Shown here in pieces: positions 11,101 through 21,535 of a stretch of 64,000 bases of DNA (position 1 is the stretch's first letter; each line of letters starts with the position of its first letter). Source of the stretch: Hypomesus transpacificus. Its lineage: Eukaryota; Chordata; Actinopteri; Osmeriformes; Osmeridae. The translations under genes and the position numbers were made by a program. A model generated the notes under the pieces. The model made no database searches. It saw only the letters and a list, made by a program, of their open reading frames with translations, and was not told the origin of the DNA. The stretch covers positions 11,320,516 through 11,384,515 of the forward strand of contig NC_061063.1 of assembly GCF_021917145.1 (NCBI RefSeq). The letters are read 5' to 3'.

Positions 11101-13110
11101 CGTCCCTCTTCTTTCAATGACACGTTAGAAATGCACACCTTGCCAACAAACGGCCTTGTGAAGCCTTACATCTGCAGCATCTGTGGTATGAAGTTCGACA
11201 AGTCCTCAAGTTACTACATTCATGGGAGAACTCACCGGCATGCACAGCCATATGCCTGCTCCGTGTGTGGCGAAGGCTTCAATCAGCTGAGGAAGCTGAA
11301 AGTCCACTCCAGAACTCACTCAGGAGAGATGCCGTCCTCTGCTGCCCGCTGTGATGACGCTTCCTGTGGCTTGTCATCCCCGCACTCACATCCAACCTCC
11401 AAAGTACGTTCTGAGACGAATGATGAAGCCGATGGGAGTACAGTTGACTTTGACGGTTTTCTGGTTAAGCAAGGGGTAGACGGACAGATCAACACCCCCA
11501 TGTTCTTTAAATGTCAGATTTGCAAACAGCTGCACCGTCACTGGTGTCAATATGTACTTCATCTGCAAACGCACACCGAAGTCTACTTATACCTATGTGA
11601 GGTCTGTCGACAACAGTATAACCAGGTCTCTAAGACGACTAGACATTGTAAGGTTTGTTGTAGAAAGAGTGGGGAGGAAAGAGCATGTAATGCATCCCTG
11701 TCCGAAGTCTTGCAGGAGCCTCCATCGTCTCAGAGTCGGACGCTTAGACACCCTCCTGAGTTTTTGCCCGGCGATCATCAGGAACGATGGTCTCAGGCTT
11801 CCTCATCTGAGATGAGCTGTGGTTCAGAGCATCAGAAGAAACAGGCAGCCAGAAAGCTCTCTGGTTTGCTGGCGAACGCCTGGCGTAGAAGATACGCATG
11901 TGCGCAGTGTGGAAAGTCCTTCAACCAATGGAACAAGCTCTGGCTGCATCATAAGATGCACCGACAGAAAGGCAGGTGCTTCCCATGTACTCAGTGCAAG
12001 TTGGAGTTTTATTATTTTGGGTCATACAGGGACCACATGCATGAGCATGCCACCCTCAGCCCCTTTGTCTGCCCTTTGTGTCCCAAAGCCTTCATCGCCA
12101 GCGAGGACCTCAGCACCCATCTTTGTGAACATCACAACCCGTGCGAATGCCTTAAATGCGACACGTGCGGAAAATGTTTTACGAGTTTTCAAAGCTTGGA
12201 GAGACACGGCCGGCTGCACAAAGGCGCCAACTCGAATCACTGTCTCCTGTGTGACGTGTCGTTTCGCAGCACCTCGGCCTTGCAAGACCACTTGAAGACC
12301 CACGAAAGCCTTCTTCGGAACCCCCTCCCTGTAGGGCCGGTAGAACCTTTCCTATATCCATATCACTGTAGAAAATGCAAGGCCAGATTCACAAGCACAG
12401 ATTTGCTACAAGCTCATCAGGTCTGCCATCTCAATGCAAACGGTAAACCTGTTAGCAGTTCACCTCAGACGTTGGCTAGCTCTCATCAATCTAAAACTCC
12501 AAGTAAAGTGATTCCGAAAGCCTTACCTGTGTTCTCCAAACAAAAAAAGACTCGTCCTGTCACCAAGAGGAATAACCTGTTTTGGTATCCTCACCCGGAC
12601 CAACTGTATATGCTCCCTGTCCTGCCCTCAGAACCACCAGTCGTTATTTCAGACGCTGAAGATCCCCAAGTTATCGTCACTACTCCTTTAACTCTCAGCT
12701 CCCCAATCAACTACCCGTCAGACATCGTACACAACGATCATGCAAATGGCATCGCTGAAGTGACGCCCTCACAGTCGCCTCAGCTCACACCAAAATCAAC
12801 AACCATTCTCCTCAATGACGTCAACGCCAAGCTGTGTCGCCAAGCAACGACACCTTTGAAACACACCTCCTCTGGTCCCTTGGGCAGAGACCTGGCGCAG
12901 AATGTCCCACCTCGTGGTCAGGCCGTCTCCAGGGATGAAGATGCGGACGATGAGTACGAAGACGATGATCTCGTCGAAATTTCGGCCGTTGCTGAGACTC
13001 CAGGGGAGCCGGAGAGTGATGGGTTCAGCTGCGTGGTTTGCAAGGCTACTTTCACAATCGTTTCAGACCTTCACGATCATTATGTGCACCATGCCAGAGG
13101 AGTTATATGA
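8197..13110 (+). CDS. Large C2H2 zinc-finger protein (1637 aa)
   Basis: One long coding exon. The first 850 residues are low-complexity and lysine-rich, with an AT-hook-like GRPFKKK near residue 46 and many basic clusters of nuclear-localisation type (for example RPPRKKRKL). The C2H2 fingers begin near residue 853 in clusters. I count 13 with canonical C2H2 ligands, plus one (CEVCRQQYNQ...HCKVC) whose last ligand is altered. The last finger, CVVCKATFTIVSDLHDHYVHH, stands alone at the C-terminus after an acidic stretch (DEDADDEYEDDD). Linkers mostly lack TGEKP, so this is not a KRAB-type array. A nuclear DNA-binding regulator is likely. No specific ortholog is recognised. AATAAA signals at 13388-13393 and 13549-13554 could end the transcript. 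Confidence 0.88.
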   Translation: MKGKHNDISPCTAAASIPSQMSMSAQEPGLRRIGDMLQLKRKLGRPFKKKTLIKMAKMMTIVQKEDAIYNNKQDGWVEEKVTTVQQEVTSHKHKKVIIKKTETDFSHLRRSSRTTKPVEITDFTPDPTEHILPPSGHIEPFLRKEDSTCTLSTTSPTRMCSAEAAPQIDVPSLHKGKIKGRQRSTKKGSQIKKKKITYEGSDPPNIPTQTLPEIEPTDNGVKKTTNAKKRKIDSEANKKSKQGITALEPMFSTVPQEDIYADKGISTQTIITPLNSLHQKPLNRTKYKKGKKARDIPLLNTTEQFGVCCSLPESPVLQPPVECDAENPRKAKKQCNNKSPQKSEKKTKVKCVTSTKAKKSRKRKVPSKTNGVDSSTADIILGEMPVCSSQSVHGSELNKNSCHSKKPQTEAVSPLTRDDLPIKIEPQTRKGSRNKLNNADITSNPETENPPEKKSQQKSRVKKNRITKTNILNLSTALTHPTVANENILLPVLNPTIAEKPKHEMPSLPTSTVSRHVPASLATPSEKGQVAEPVSAHSLKRKQPQKVMRSKKTKVRTFKPKLHNGCNVSNDEELVKCTEMDGMLNEMKNGPKKKKKVMKASMGKTADFNMQSTCPESVAHRTVTEDKLAPVAINVKHKKSSLTPSDATPPLPSSAASPDKGQLAESVSPAGGRRPPQQRGKLSKRKSRPPRKKRKLNYRNNLSKEIKPLESVKGPSDKVLTAKVVKDDLAVASTAEQENMLAGFNHYTSPSGRSTKDISIFSDSTIESVAELDNTLWESTDAPNINQSSSQSETFTSNMDVLCDRKIQKQTCGSQGETGASETVHENKEAVNRQSTADKALLHSNVKLRKPITCRFCGCTFRHISAYSVHECIHTGKKPYRCLKCGKRFAQFSKLRLHANIHRRPDHIRCPCCSLGFPNKPELIVHFKIHMKRTNKVGLMGQGRDIQAQMPGNDSVPPVPLKTSASLIRPSSFNDTLEMHTLPTNGLVKPYICSICGMKFDKSSSYYIHGRTHRHAQPYACSVCGEGFNQLRKLKVHSRTHSGEMPSSAARCDDASCGLSSPHSHPTSKVRSETNDEADGSTVDFDGFLVKQGVDGQINTPMFFKCQICKQLHRHWCQYVLHLQTHTEVYLYLCEVCRQQYNQVSKTTRHCKVCCRKSGEERACNASLSEVLQEPPSSQSRTLRHPPEFLPGDHQERWSQASSSEMSCGSEHQKKQAARKLSGLLANAWRRRYACAQCGKSFNQWNKLWLHHKMHRQKGRCFPCTQCKLEFYYFGSYRDHMHEHATLSPFVCPLCPKAFIASEDLSTHLCEHHNPCECLKCDTCGKCFTSFQSLERHGRLHKGANSNHCLLCDVSFRSTSALQDHLKTHESLLRNPLPVGPVEPFLYPYHCRKCKARFTSTDLLQAHQVCHLNANGKPVSSSPQTLASSHQSKTPSKVIPKALPVFSKQKKTRPVTKRNNLFWYPHPDQLYMLPVLPSEPPVVISDAEDPQVIVTTPLTLSSPINYPSDIVHNDHANGIAEVTPSQSPQLTPKSTTILLNDVNAKLCRQATTPLKHTSSGPLGRDLAQNVPPRGQAVSRDEDADDEYEDDDLVEISAVAETPGEPESDGFSCVVCKATFTIVSDLHDHYVHHARGVI

Positions 13111-13387
13111 AAAACTATTCTTTGTTTTGTTATTTCATGTGAATAGGTGCCTAGGGTTTTCCCTTCATTTGTGTGATTGTAGCTTTTTAACATTGAGGTT
13201 TTATCTTAAACATTCGATCAATGATAGATTCTTATTTCTCATTTAGATTCATATTCTCAGGACCAACACTGTCACTAAAGCTTATGTAACAATGTCAATT
13301 TTAATTGTGTAAAAGCTCACTTAATGACACTATTGAAAGTTTTTCTATCTTTGAATACATCTTGTTTATCTTTTTAACACGTTTAGC

Positions 13388-13554
13388 AATAAATGAGTGT
13401 TTGAAAAACTGTGAATGCCAACATTAAGAATATGCTGTATTAGTTATGTTAAACAATTCTTAGTATTAAGATGCATCTGTCTCGGCCATGGAGACGATTT
13501 TCTTTCCTTTTTTGTAGGAGGTAATCTAGACTCTAAAAGTTTGTTGTAAATAAA
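13388..13554 (+). terminator. Two poly(A) signals after the zinc-finger gene
   Basis: AATAAA occurs at 13388-13393 and 13549-13554, 280 and 440 bp after the stop codon. The convergent apoe transcript has its own signal on the opposite strand at 13787-13792 (TTTATT on +), so the two genes end about 230 bp apart, tail to tail. Confidence 0.5.
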
Positions 13555-13907
13555 AATGTACTCTTACTCAGTTTCACTTTTGTTGTCTGTCCATTCATCA
13601 AGTTTGCCTTCTCATTCATAACTGTGATCAGAACATGCCAGATTATTTATCTTGCCTCTCAAAATTACCATAATTGTAAACAATAACAATCATAGGCTAC
13701 ACATCGTTTGTAAGCATATGTCCTTTAATAGTGTCTCGTGAAGATGACATTCATAGATGGATGCAATATGAATAAAGGTGGATTTGTTTATTGCAGACAT
13801 TTGATGTAGCCTTACAGCCACATAAACATTACCTTATTCAAGAGTGCAATAACAGCCGAAATGTCAGGTTTTGCTAGGTAAAGCGCCGAGGGAACTTGTC
13901 CTTAGTT

Positions 13908-15497
13908 TTACAAGGCGGTGATGGGATTCTCCAACTTCTCGCGGATCATGGTGGCGTACGGTTGGTACCAGTTGCGGAGTTCCTCCATCTTGCCATCGAA
14001 GGTGGTGCGCAGGTTCTCAGCGGTCGTGTCTAACTTCTCGCGGATGTTGTCGGCGCGAGTCTGCAGCTTGTCCTTCACGTCGTCGATGTGGGTTTTCAGC
14101 CTCTGGTTGAGAGCGGCGAACTTCTCCTCTGTGCGCTCCCGTGCCTGGTTCATGTAAGGCTCAAAGTGGTCCTGCACTGACTCCATTCTGTGGGCTGCTC
14201 GAGAATATACCTCCTCCAAGTAGGTGTTCACTTTCCTGAAGACAAAAATTTGTTGGAGGATTTTGTAATTTTTTTCTAAACTATGCATTTGTATTGCACA
14301 TTATGTATTGTTGTTAAGCTATATTATTATTATTATCATTATAGCTACATACTGAGCGAAAGTAAGACATGAGCTTTGGCACATTTACACAAACCTTGCA
14401 ATAAGTGCATTCCACGAAGTCCAATGAATCATTATAACTTTGAAATAGGAACCTTACTGTAAAATCAGTCCAAAATGAAGTCCATTGCTCTCGCAACTAT
14501 CGGAAACTCACTGTTTCATCTCCTCCGTGTCCTTGGACAGGCGTTTAGTCAGCTTGTGGGTGTAGGCATTGACCCTGCTCATGACATCATTGGCGTTGTG
14601 CTCCACAATGGTCTGAAATTCCTCAGTGTACTGGACTGACTTGTCCCTTGCTTCGATCATGTGAGCGTTCAGCTTGTCTCCCAGGAGCTGCAAGTCCCTA
14701 CCCACACGCTCAGCCGTGTCCTGGGCAAAGGGCCTCAATTTGGTCTCCATGTCAGTCTTGTAGATGTTTAGCTCTGCCACAATGTCTGTGAGTAGAGTAC
14801 TGGAGAAAGAAATATATGCAGTTGCTTTTTATAATACTTATGTATGTATAATGTGGAACTACATTTATTTACACTTGGGGATAATTGGCATCAGTCATGT
14901 GTGTCTGCATAAGAATGGCCCACACAGGCATGTTGCATCAAAGTGTAGAATGTGGACCGCATAGCTTCTTCCATATCTGCCTCCTTATGTAGGTTCTGTT
15001 TTTCAGACAGATGATACAGACTGTGTTCTCTCTCCTTATTTAATACTCACTCAAGTTCCCTGTTCAGCTTAGAGCTTCTGATGCGCTTGATTGTGTCATC
15101 AACCTTGGAGTTCAGGTCGGTGATGTAATCCTTGACCTGGTCCACGGATGTTTCCCAGGAACTTTTACCCTCATCTTGAGGCAGCACGTGTCCGTGGCAA
15201 CCTGCAGGGAGCACACGGGAACAAACCGACAAACAGTCAAAATTTATCAATTTTGACTTTTGATTTTATCAAATCAAAAGTCAAAGCTGGTATATGTATA
15301 AAAAAATATATATATATTTTTTTTAAATGCATGGTATTTCTGTTGTATCTTAAAATAAATACTAAAGGCTTTTAATACTTGTAAGCAATGGAGAAAAAAA
15401 GTTAATTTAATCAGAAAACTTTTGGGGGGGTAAAATTCTCATGAACCAAGTCACCTGACAAGACAGCCAAAACAAAGATGATGGCCACAACCTTCAT
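13908..15497 (-). CDS. apoe: Apolipoprotein E (269 aa)
   Basis: Four coding exons on the minus strand: 15497-15455, 15201-15051, 14799-14512 and 14235-13908 (total 810 nt, in frame). The product is a secreted amphipathic-helix lipoprotein component. The signal peptide is MKVVAIIFVLAVLSG plus a few residues. The body is 22-mer helical repeats. The segment THKLTKRLSKD (about residues 145-155) aligns with the LDL-receptor-binding helix of mammalian apoE (HLRKLRKRLLRD) with fewer basic residues. RELDTLLTDIVAEL and DTAENLRT match my memory of zebrafish ApoEb closely, which separates this gene from the A-IV type neighbours. An untranslated first exon ends at 15679 (donor GTAAGT), with a TATAAAA box at 15734-15740. 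The poly(A) signal is at 13787-13792. Fish often have two apoE genes; which one this is cannot be told from this window alone. Confidence 0.92.
15252..15285. repeat. Perfect 15-bp inverted repeat in apoe intron
   Basis: Arms TTTGACTTTTGATTT (15252-15266) and AAATCAAAAGTCAAA (15271-15285) are exact reverse complements around a 4-nt loop. The hairpin lies in the intron after the signal-peptide exon of apoe. It is AT-rich, so its stability is modest. Confidence 0.85.
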
Positions 15498-15678
15498 GGT
15501 GAGTTTGGTAAGGGCAGCTGTCGCCACAAACAGATAATTTTGAATTAAACAAGTACACTTGTCTCACATAATATCTAACATGCCATCCAGTATCCACCAT
15601 CCAAAATGTCTGAATCCAACACTCACAACTGGTGTTTAAAAAAGATGAAATGTACTTAAAAGTGAGGCGTTTACTTAC

Positions 15679-15740
15679 CAGAGATCTTCCTCTGGGGAGT
15701 TGAGTAGACAAGGTAAGAGCGATTGACCAGAGTTTTTATA
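15679..15740 (-). promoter_or_regulatory. apoe: apoe core promoter and untranslated exon 1
   Basis: On the minus strand a TATAAAA box (15734-15740) lies about 25-30 bp upstream of a short leader that ends in the donor CTG|GTAAGT (last exon base 15679). This gives the intron-in-the-5'UTR layout usual for apolipoprotein genes. Confidence 0.65.
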
Positions 15741-16439
15741 CAGCCTTGGTTGTATCAATATTAAGGTGACTTGCTGATCCAAGTCCAAAGTTGCTTAATT
15801 TGTGGCATTTTTATTGCTGTATCAACATTTATTCCTCACTGCACTATCAATGTATCAAAGGACACAAAACAACATGTGACTTAATGTGATCAAGTGTATT
15901 TTACATTATTGGATTTAATACAAATGTGTACATCATCTTTACTGAGCATGTTTCTCATGCAGAGAAACGAGTGTTACAGTTAGCTACCAGACCAACAACT
16001 TACAACTATCTTACATGATTACATGATTCATGATACATGATGATATCATCATACTGAAGGTATGTTCACATGCCTCAAAAATCACACGTAGAACATGTAA
16101 GGAATAGACTAATGTTTATAGATTATTATTTGACAATTGTTGTAAATCTTAAAAACCAAAAGGCCAACGGTCGGAGTGTTTTCCTATCAATGTCATCTGC
16201 ATGGGTTTGTGGCTCACATGCCCTATTATTACCACCCATAAACGTAGATACGTAGACACTAGACAGGACACAGTCCACCTGACCTTCTGCATTTATGGTG
16301 TCAATTATTGTGGGCCATTTCTGGTCAAAGTGTGCTGAGGAACAATGTAATTGTTTCTGCTTACTGAGACTAAAAGTGTGTTATAGTATATAACAGTATA
16401 CATATATGATTCATGGGTATTTCTAAATTATCCTGTCAT

Positions 16440-16556
16440 GGCTGTTTAAATAATGCATCAATTCATCTAATGCTTTCATCCAAAGTGACATACAGCACAG
16501 AGGGATTTGAACCTGCCACAATTGAATCAAACGCTCTAACCACTCAGTCATACAGA
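16440..16556 (-). mobile_element. Degenerate tRNA-derived SINE fragment
   Basis: Read on the minus strand, a tRNA-like head (GAGCGTTTGATTCAA region and a decayed B box, complement of GATTTGAACC) is followed by a piece resembling CACTTTGGATGAAAGCA, as in teleost V-SINE/L2-tailed elements. It is heavily mutated and the ends are uncertain. Confidence 0.5.
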
Positions 16557-17383
16557 ATCCTCATCCTCAATCCCTCATGTAGAATAGAAAGTCAAATAGA
16601 ACCCAAAGATAAAAATTGAAATGATCAACAGAATTAGCTGAATGAAAACACCTGGCCCCACCTTGTCTGAATGAGATAAAGAATAATTTGAGAAGGTGGG
16701 CGTCTCTCAACAGTATTTCCTGTATGCTATCCGTAGGGAAGATGCAGTCCGGGGGGGCTAAAGTCCAAACAGTGAAGAGATGTAGCGTTACGCAAGATGC
16801 CACTGGGGTGTGATGACCATCTCGACTGTTGTGTTGCAGTCATTCATCTTTGGAACAAAGGTCATGTTACTTAGAACAGTCAGCACCAGAGATGGGGAGT
16901 CATGGGAACTTATTACACTATAATGGAAGCAAATCAGTGACATCATGTTTTGAATTTTAAAAGGCATTGAATACTTAATATTGACATTTAAACGCCACCG
17001 AATTTGTTGGTTTTGAATTCAACTCTTTAAAATAAATACAAAAACAAGCCAAAATATTTTGAACCCAAAATAATTTGAGGCAATAAAATTCTAGGCCAAA
17101 AAATCTGACCCTTAAAAATATGCCCATACTTCTTCACATCATCTTGAGTGAAAAAGTGTACTCAGTACTTCAACCTTCACCAGTCTTTTTCCTCTACTTC
17201 TAGTAGTATTTGTACTTCTTCTTGAGTGAAGCATGTGTGTACTTTTGCCATCTCTGGTCATCACTGGCTGAATGCAATGCAGAGTAAACGTAACTTGGTT
17301 ATGAGTCATCAAGGCTGAAAATCATTTTTAGACCTGCAGTCGTGGCACTGGACAGATAAAAGAAAATGACCCAGTGACTGACT

Positions 17384-17419
<36 letters not shown>

Positions 17420-17480
17420 GTCTCCATGGCAATGTGTCTCCATGGTAATGTGTCTCCATGGCAATGTGTCTCCATGGCAG
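17384..17480. repeat. 35-base G run with 16-bp minisatellite
   Basis: Thirty-five consecutive G (17384-17418) are followed directly by about four copies of a 16-bp unit TGTGTCTCCATGGCAA (17419-17480), with single substitutions among copies. The G run could form a G-quadruplex and its length may be unreliable in an assembly. Confidence 0.9.
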
Positions 17481-18037
17481 TGTGGTTGATAGCTCCTGGA
17501 ACCACTCAGAAATCTAATCAATAGTCTCCAGTGAGACTGGTTTTCATGATGACTTGTAGAAACGCACTTGATGAAATCAGTCACTAGAGGTACTTTAAAC
17601 AAGGAAGATTAGAGTTCTATAAGTCAACTGTCAGTTATGCGTGCATCTGTGTATGACATCTATTAAGTTCTGTATAACTTCTGTTGAAACTTCTATGGAA
17701 TGTATACAAATATTTCAATATAACTTATCTAGTTTATGATAGTTGAATGTTGACAATTAGAAACTCAAATTTGAATTTTATGTAACTTTTTATTCATGCA
17801 TGAATACGTTGAGACATGAACACAGTCACAAAAAGAATAAATAATACTGTTCAAAACTGTTTTCTTTGTGATTTGTTTGTGTTCTTAACCAGGAACCTTA
17901 ACAACTTGTCCAGGTACACTTTTTATGTAATATTGCACTTTTCATCCCTAAAATAACACCTTCAGTCCAACAGCAGCATTTTAAAATATGACAGAAAACT
18001 TGAAATGAGAACTCGTGTCCAGTTCCAGCAACTGTGT

Positions 18038-19067
18038 TTACTGGCTGCCCTTGGTGAAGGACTCCCAGAGCGAGGCCAGCTGGACTTTCAGGTCCTGGGC
18101 GTTGACCTCCAGCTTCTCCAACTGCACTCCGTAGGGAGCCAGACTTTGCTGGATCTCCTGGGTCTTCTGGGCCAGCTGGGTCTGGAAGCTCTGGGTCAGA
18201 GGAGCGATGCTGTGCTGGAAGGCCTCCAGGTTCTGCTCCATCTTCTGCTTCAGCTCGTCTGTCTGGGGAACCAGCAGAGACTGCAGCTCCGTCACGCTCT
18301 TCTCCAGGCTCTCCTTCAGCTCGTCGCTCTTCTGCAGCAGGCTGGCCTTCAGTTTCTCAGAGTCCACTCCCTCTGCGTAGGCTGCCACCTCCTTCTTCAG
18401 CTCCTCCACCTGCCTCTGGATGTCAGTGCTCAGCTCCACGGCGTAGGGCTGCAGCTGGGCCCTCATGGTGATCATGTCCTGCTCCAGGCGGCCCTTCAGC
18501 AGCTCAGCCTCCTGGGTGAGCTTAGCCAGCAGATCCTGAGTCAGGGGGGTCACCTGACCCTGCAGGGCCACACTGTACTGGTTGACAGCAACAGCACTCT
18601 CAGAGATCCTGGCACTGTGGAGAGAGATAGAGAGAGAGACAAAGACAGAGAGAGAGATAACGAGGGAGAGAGAGAGAGATACAGAGAGTAGGAAAGAGAC
18701 ATAGAGAGCGTTCAATCCAGTGTTGAGGACATGCCTCTAGCTGTGGTTATGATGCTGTGGAGGTTGGTCTACAGTGAGACTTACTTGAATTCCTGGCCCA
18801 GCTCAGACTGCTTGATCTTCTGCAGGGTGTCTTCAGCAGTGAGGGTCGCCTTGGCAACATAGTCCCAGAATGCATCTTTCACCAAGTCCAGCTTGGCTGG
18901 GTCCTGCCACAGAACGTTGGCATGGCAGCCTGGAGGAAAGACAGGTAGAGACAGTTAGTGTAAAGTGTGATCAACTTAACATTAACATCATATCAGGAAT
19001 ACATTTCGAAATGATTGAGGAACTCACCTGTGAAAACAGCCAGGGCTAAAACCACGAGAACCTTCAT
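18038..19067 (-). CDS. apoa4: Apolipoprotein A-IV, copy 1 (253 aa)
   Basis: Three coding exons on the minus strand: 19067-19028, 18929-18785 and 18614-18038 (762 nt, in frame). It encodes a secreted exchangeable apolipoprotein of chylomicron and HDL type. The signal peptide is MKVLVVLALAVFTGCHA. Repeats of 22 residues often begin with proline (VTPLTQDLLAKL, LQPYAVEL, IAPLTQSF, LAPYGVQL). It closely resembles zebrafish apoA-IVb as I recall it. The protein differs from copy 2 at one position I can see (ESAVAV here, ESAAAV in copy 2). Introns also match copy 2 apart from a TC-rich microsatellite. TATA-like TTATAAAT lies at about 19254-19261 on the minus strand, and an untranslated exon ends near 19187 at a GTAAAAG donor. 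The 5' flank does not match copy 2. Confidence 0.93.
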
Positions 19068-19739
19068 GATGGCAGTTGACTGTTGGGAGGAAAATAAATA
19101 CACTCAATTCACAACCACTCATCTCTCTTAATATTTAAATATAAACAGTCCATACTTGTTCTATAGAATGTAGCACATCTTTTACCTTGTTGAGGGATCC
19201 TGTGTCTTGTCTACGCCAGGTGCTTGGAGTGGTGTGTAAAGGTTGTTGCTGGATATTTATAAGAAGCTGGGAGAAGCAGATGGATACAAAGTCCAGGAGT
19301 GAGTGCCTTGCTGTTTGTCCCTCTGTCACCCCTGTCCCCCCTGCCTCCACATCACATCCTATTAGTCAAAGCTCCAGGACTCGGTGACACAAACAATTTG
19401 AGTCATTGTCAAAGATCAGGAGGTCTTCGAATAATGCTCAGATTGCATTGCCTGCAGTTGTGCAGATGTGTTTTACCTTGAATAGACAAACAGTTTTTTG
19501 TGTATCCTAGTCAAATCGTGTGTATGTCATTCCACCATATCTCAGATCAACAAATCGCAGCAAAGAAAAAGGTAAAAGGGACAAGTATTGTAGACAGGAG
19601 GTAAAAGGTCACAGATCAATGCCCTGAAGAGTGATTGCATTACCTCTGATGTGATCTGTTGTGGAATGTATCGTCTCAAGTATTTTATCTTGTTCAAATG
19701 TCCCTCCCCGTCACCACCAGCTTGTCTATACTGTCATGT

Positions 19740-19936
19740 TTTGTTTTTCTTTAAAGTTACTGTTGATTCATTGTCTGCTTGATTTATTTGGATAGTGACA
19801 GAGAAAGGAAAGGTTGTAAGAGAGAGAGAGGGACTGACGTGCTGGAAATGACCCGGACTGAAATGGAACCCAAGTTCCTTGCGGCATTGCCTTAGCTTAA
19901 ATGGTACGCGCTGTACCCTGTAAGCCACCAGGACTC
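19740..19936 (-). mobile_element. tRNA-derived SINE
   Basis: On the minus strand a tRNA-like head (GGTGGCTTACAGGGTACAGC, then GGGTTCCA as a decayed B box) is followed by a body ending CACTATCCAAATAAATCAAG. This layout is that of a common teleost SINE whose tail reads like a CTATCAAATAAAGGC. It lies upstream of apoa4 copy 1. Confidence 0.6.
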
Positions 19937-20070
19937 ACCCAACACCATCAGCTTTCATCAAGACTGTATCCTATTCAAACCTCATACAACAACAACATCT
20001 TACACTCATAAATAATAGCAACCCAATGAGTCAACACATGTTTCATGATTCAGATGTGGTGGTTTTTTGT

Positions 20071-20758
20071 TTGTTTTTGTGCCACATACACTGAAAGACA
20101 GGAAACTGGAAGGTTGTTTTTGTGCCACATACACTGAAAGACAGGAAACTGGAAGGTTGTTTTTGTGCCACATACACTGAAAGACAGGAAACTGGAAGGT
20201 TGTTTTTGTGCCACATACACTGAAAGACAGGAAACTGGAAGGTTGTTTTTGTGCCACATACACTGAAAGACAGGAAACTGGAAGGTTGTTTTTGTGCCAC
20301 ATACACTGAAAGACAGGAAACTGGAAGGTTGTTTTTGTGCCACATACACTGAAAGACAGGAAACTGGAAGGTTGTTTTTGTGCCACATACACTGAAAGAC
20401 AGGAAACTGGAAGGTTGTTTTTGTGCCACATACACTGAAAGACAGGAAACTGGAAGGTTGTTTTTGTGCCACATACACTGAAAGACAGGAAACTGGAAGG
20501 TTGTTTTTGTGCCACATACACTGAAAGACAGGAAACTGGAAGGTTGTTTTTGTGCCACATACACTGAAAGACAGGAAACTGGAAGGTTGTTTTTGTGCCA
20601 CATACACTGAAAGACAGGAAACTGGAAGGTTGTTTTTGTGCCACATACACTGAAAGACAGGAAACTGGAAGGTTGTTTTTGTGCCACATACACTGAAAGA
20701 CAGGAAACTGGAAGGTTGTTTTTGTGTCACATACACTGAAAGACAGGAAACTGGAAGG
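20071..20758. repeat. 43-bp minisatellite, 16 copies
   Basis: Exactly 688 bp, or 16 x 43 bp. The unit starts TTGTTTTTGTGCCACATACA and ends AAACTGGAAGG. Copies look identical except the last, which has GTGTCAC in place of GTGCCAC. Because 43 is not a multiple of three and the unit has no stop in any minus frame, three long antisense frames stay open by arithmetic; they are not genes. The array lies between the divergent promoters of the two apoa4 genes. Confidence 0.97.
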
Positions 20759-21350
20759 TTGCCACGGCATATGGATCTATGAGGTGATCGATGACTTCTC
20801 AAGACAGCTGGAGGTCCTATATGGTCACTTGTGTAACTATACAGTATATGTAAAAAAAAAAAAAACTACTCTCCAAGATTCTCTACACTGGGTTGGGTTG
20901 GACCGTAGAGTCAAAGTTCAACACATTCAGCACAGTGCTGTACTACAGTGACTTAAAGCCGATGTTACCTTAACTGACTGATACAGCTTGAATGGATAAC
21001 GTTATCCTCGTATCTGTATGCATGTGAGGGGTGGAAAAGTACCATCCGTGTGTAACAGATGGTATCATTTGTCTGTGTACAGTTAAAGGAAAATGATACA
21101 GTTTCGACGTCTCAAACTCTTAACAGCAAGTAAGCTGTAAAGTCACCTAAAGGGAACTTTGTCTTGTCAAGTGGCAATTTAATCCACCAGGAATGTGTCA
21201 TTTTTTACATGATTGTTTGCCCACTCTCACACGCCCAAAGCTAGATCACTTGCACAGATTAATAACTTTCAAGTACTTTGTGTCGAAGTAAAGTTGTATT
21301 TATTACATGAATGTTAAAAATCTGATTCTTTCTGTCTTTCTGCCCCCTAA

Positions 21351-21535
21351 AGGTTCAGGTCAGGGGTGAGAGAGGTGTCACGGTGAAAGGGACAGCAACA
21401 TAAACCAGCATGGCACTGGGTGCCGGACTTTGTCCTTCACGGTGGAACTACAGCACTTATAAAAAGCCAGGTTTGATTCCTGGACAGCACACACTCACTG
21501 ACAGACCAAGAGACAAGACACAATATATCTCAAAG
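21351..21535 (+). promoter_or_regulatory. apoa4: apoa4 copy 2 promoter and untranslated exon 1
   Basis: The TATA box TATAAAAA (21458-21465) precedes a leader ending in the donor AAAG|GTAAG (last exon base 21535). The acceptor CTCACCAG ends at 21635, 12 bp before the ATG. Upstream at 21351 are adjacent AGGTTC and AGGTCA half-sites. The leader and TATA context do not resemble those of copy 1. Confidence 0.65.

Larger units (their letters stand above)
15741..18037. other. Spacer between apoe and the first apoa4 gene
   Basis: There is no coding signal. It holds a degenerate SINE fragment (about 16440-16556), a 35-base G run with an adjoining 16-bp minisatellite (17384-17480), and the 3' flank of apoa4 copy 1 with a possible minus-strand poly(A) signal at 17788-17793. 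Confidence 0.5.
19262..21450. other. Shared upstream region of the divergent apoa4 genes
   Basis: This 2.2-kb spacer separates the two head-to-head promoters. It holds the SINE at 19740-19936 and the 43-bp minisatellite. A tandem of nuclear-receptor-like half-sites (AGGTTCAGGTCA, from 21351) lies about 100 bp upstream of the copy 2 TATA box, which would suit a liver and gut gene. No gene is seen. Confidence 0.5.

Noticed and set aside
17299-17602. Proline-run minus-strand frames over the G homopolymer
   Set aside because: Produced by the G run and the 16-bp minisatellite; no other gene features.
18005-18691. Plus-strand leucine-rich frame opposite apoa4 copy 1 (and its twin at 22051-22731)
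   Set aside because: It is the complement of the helical CAG/CTG-rich apoa4 exon and appears in both copies for that reason alone.
20071-20758. Regular repeat array resembling CRISPR
   Set aside because: The repeats are directly contiguous with no unique spacers, and the setting is a vertebrate genome. It is a minisatellite.
20006-20802. Three long overlapping minus-strand frames with a VAQKQPSSFLSFSVCGTK-type repeat
   Set aside because: They come from the 43-bp minisatellite: the unit has no stop in those frames and 43 is not divisible by 3, so each frame cycles through the same three readings. No start context, splice sites or domain support a gene.
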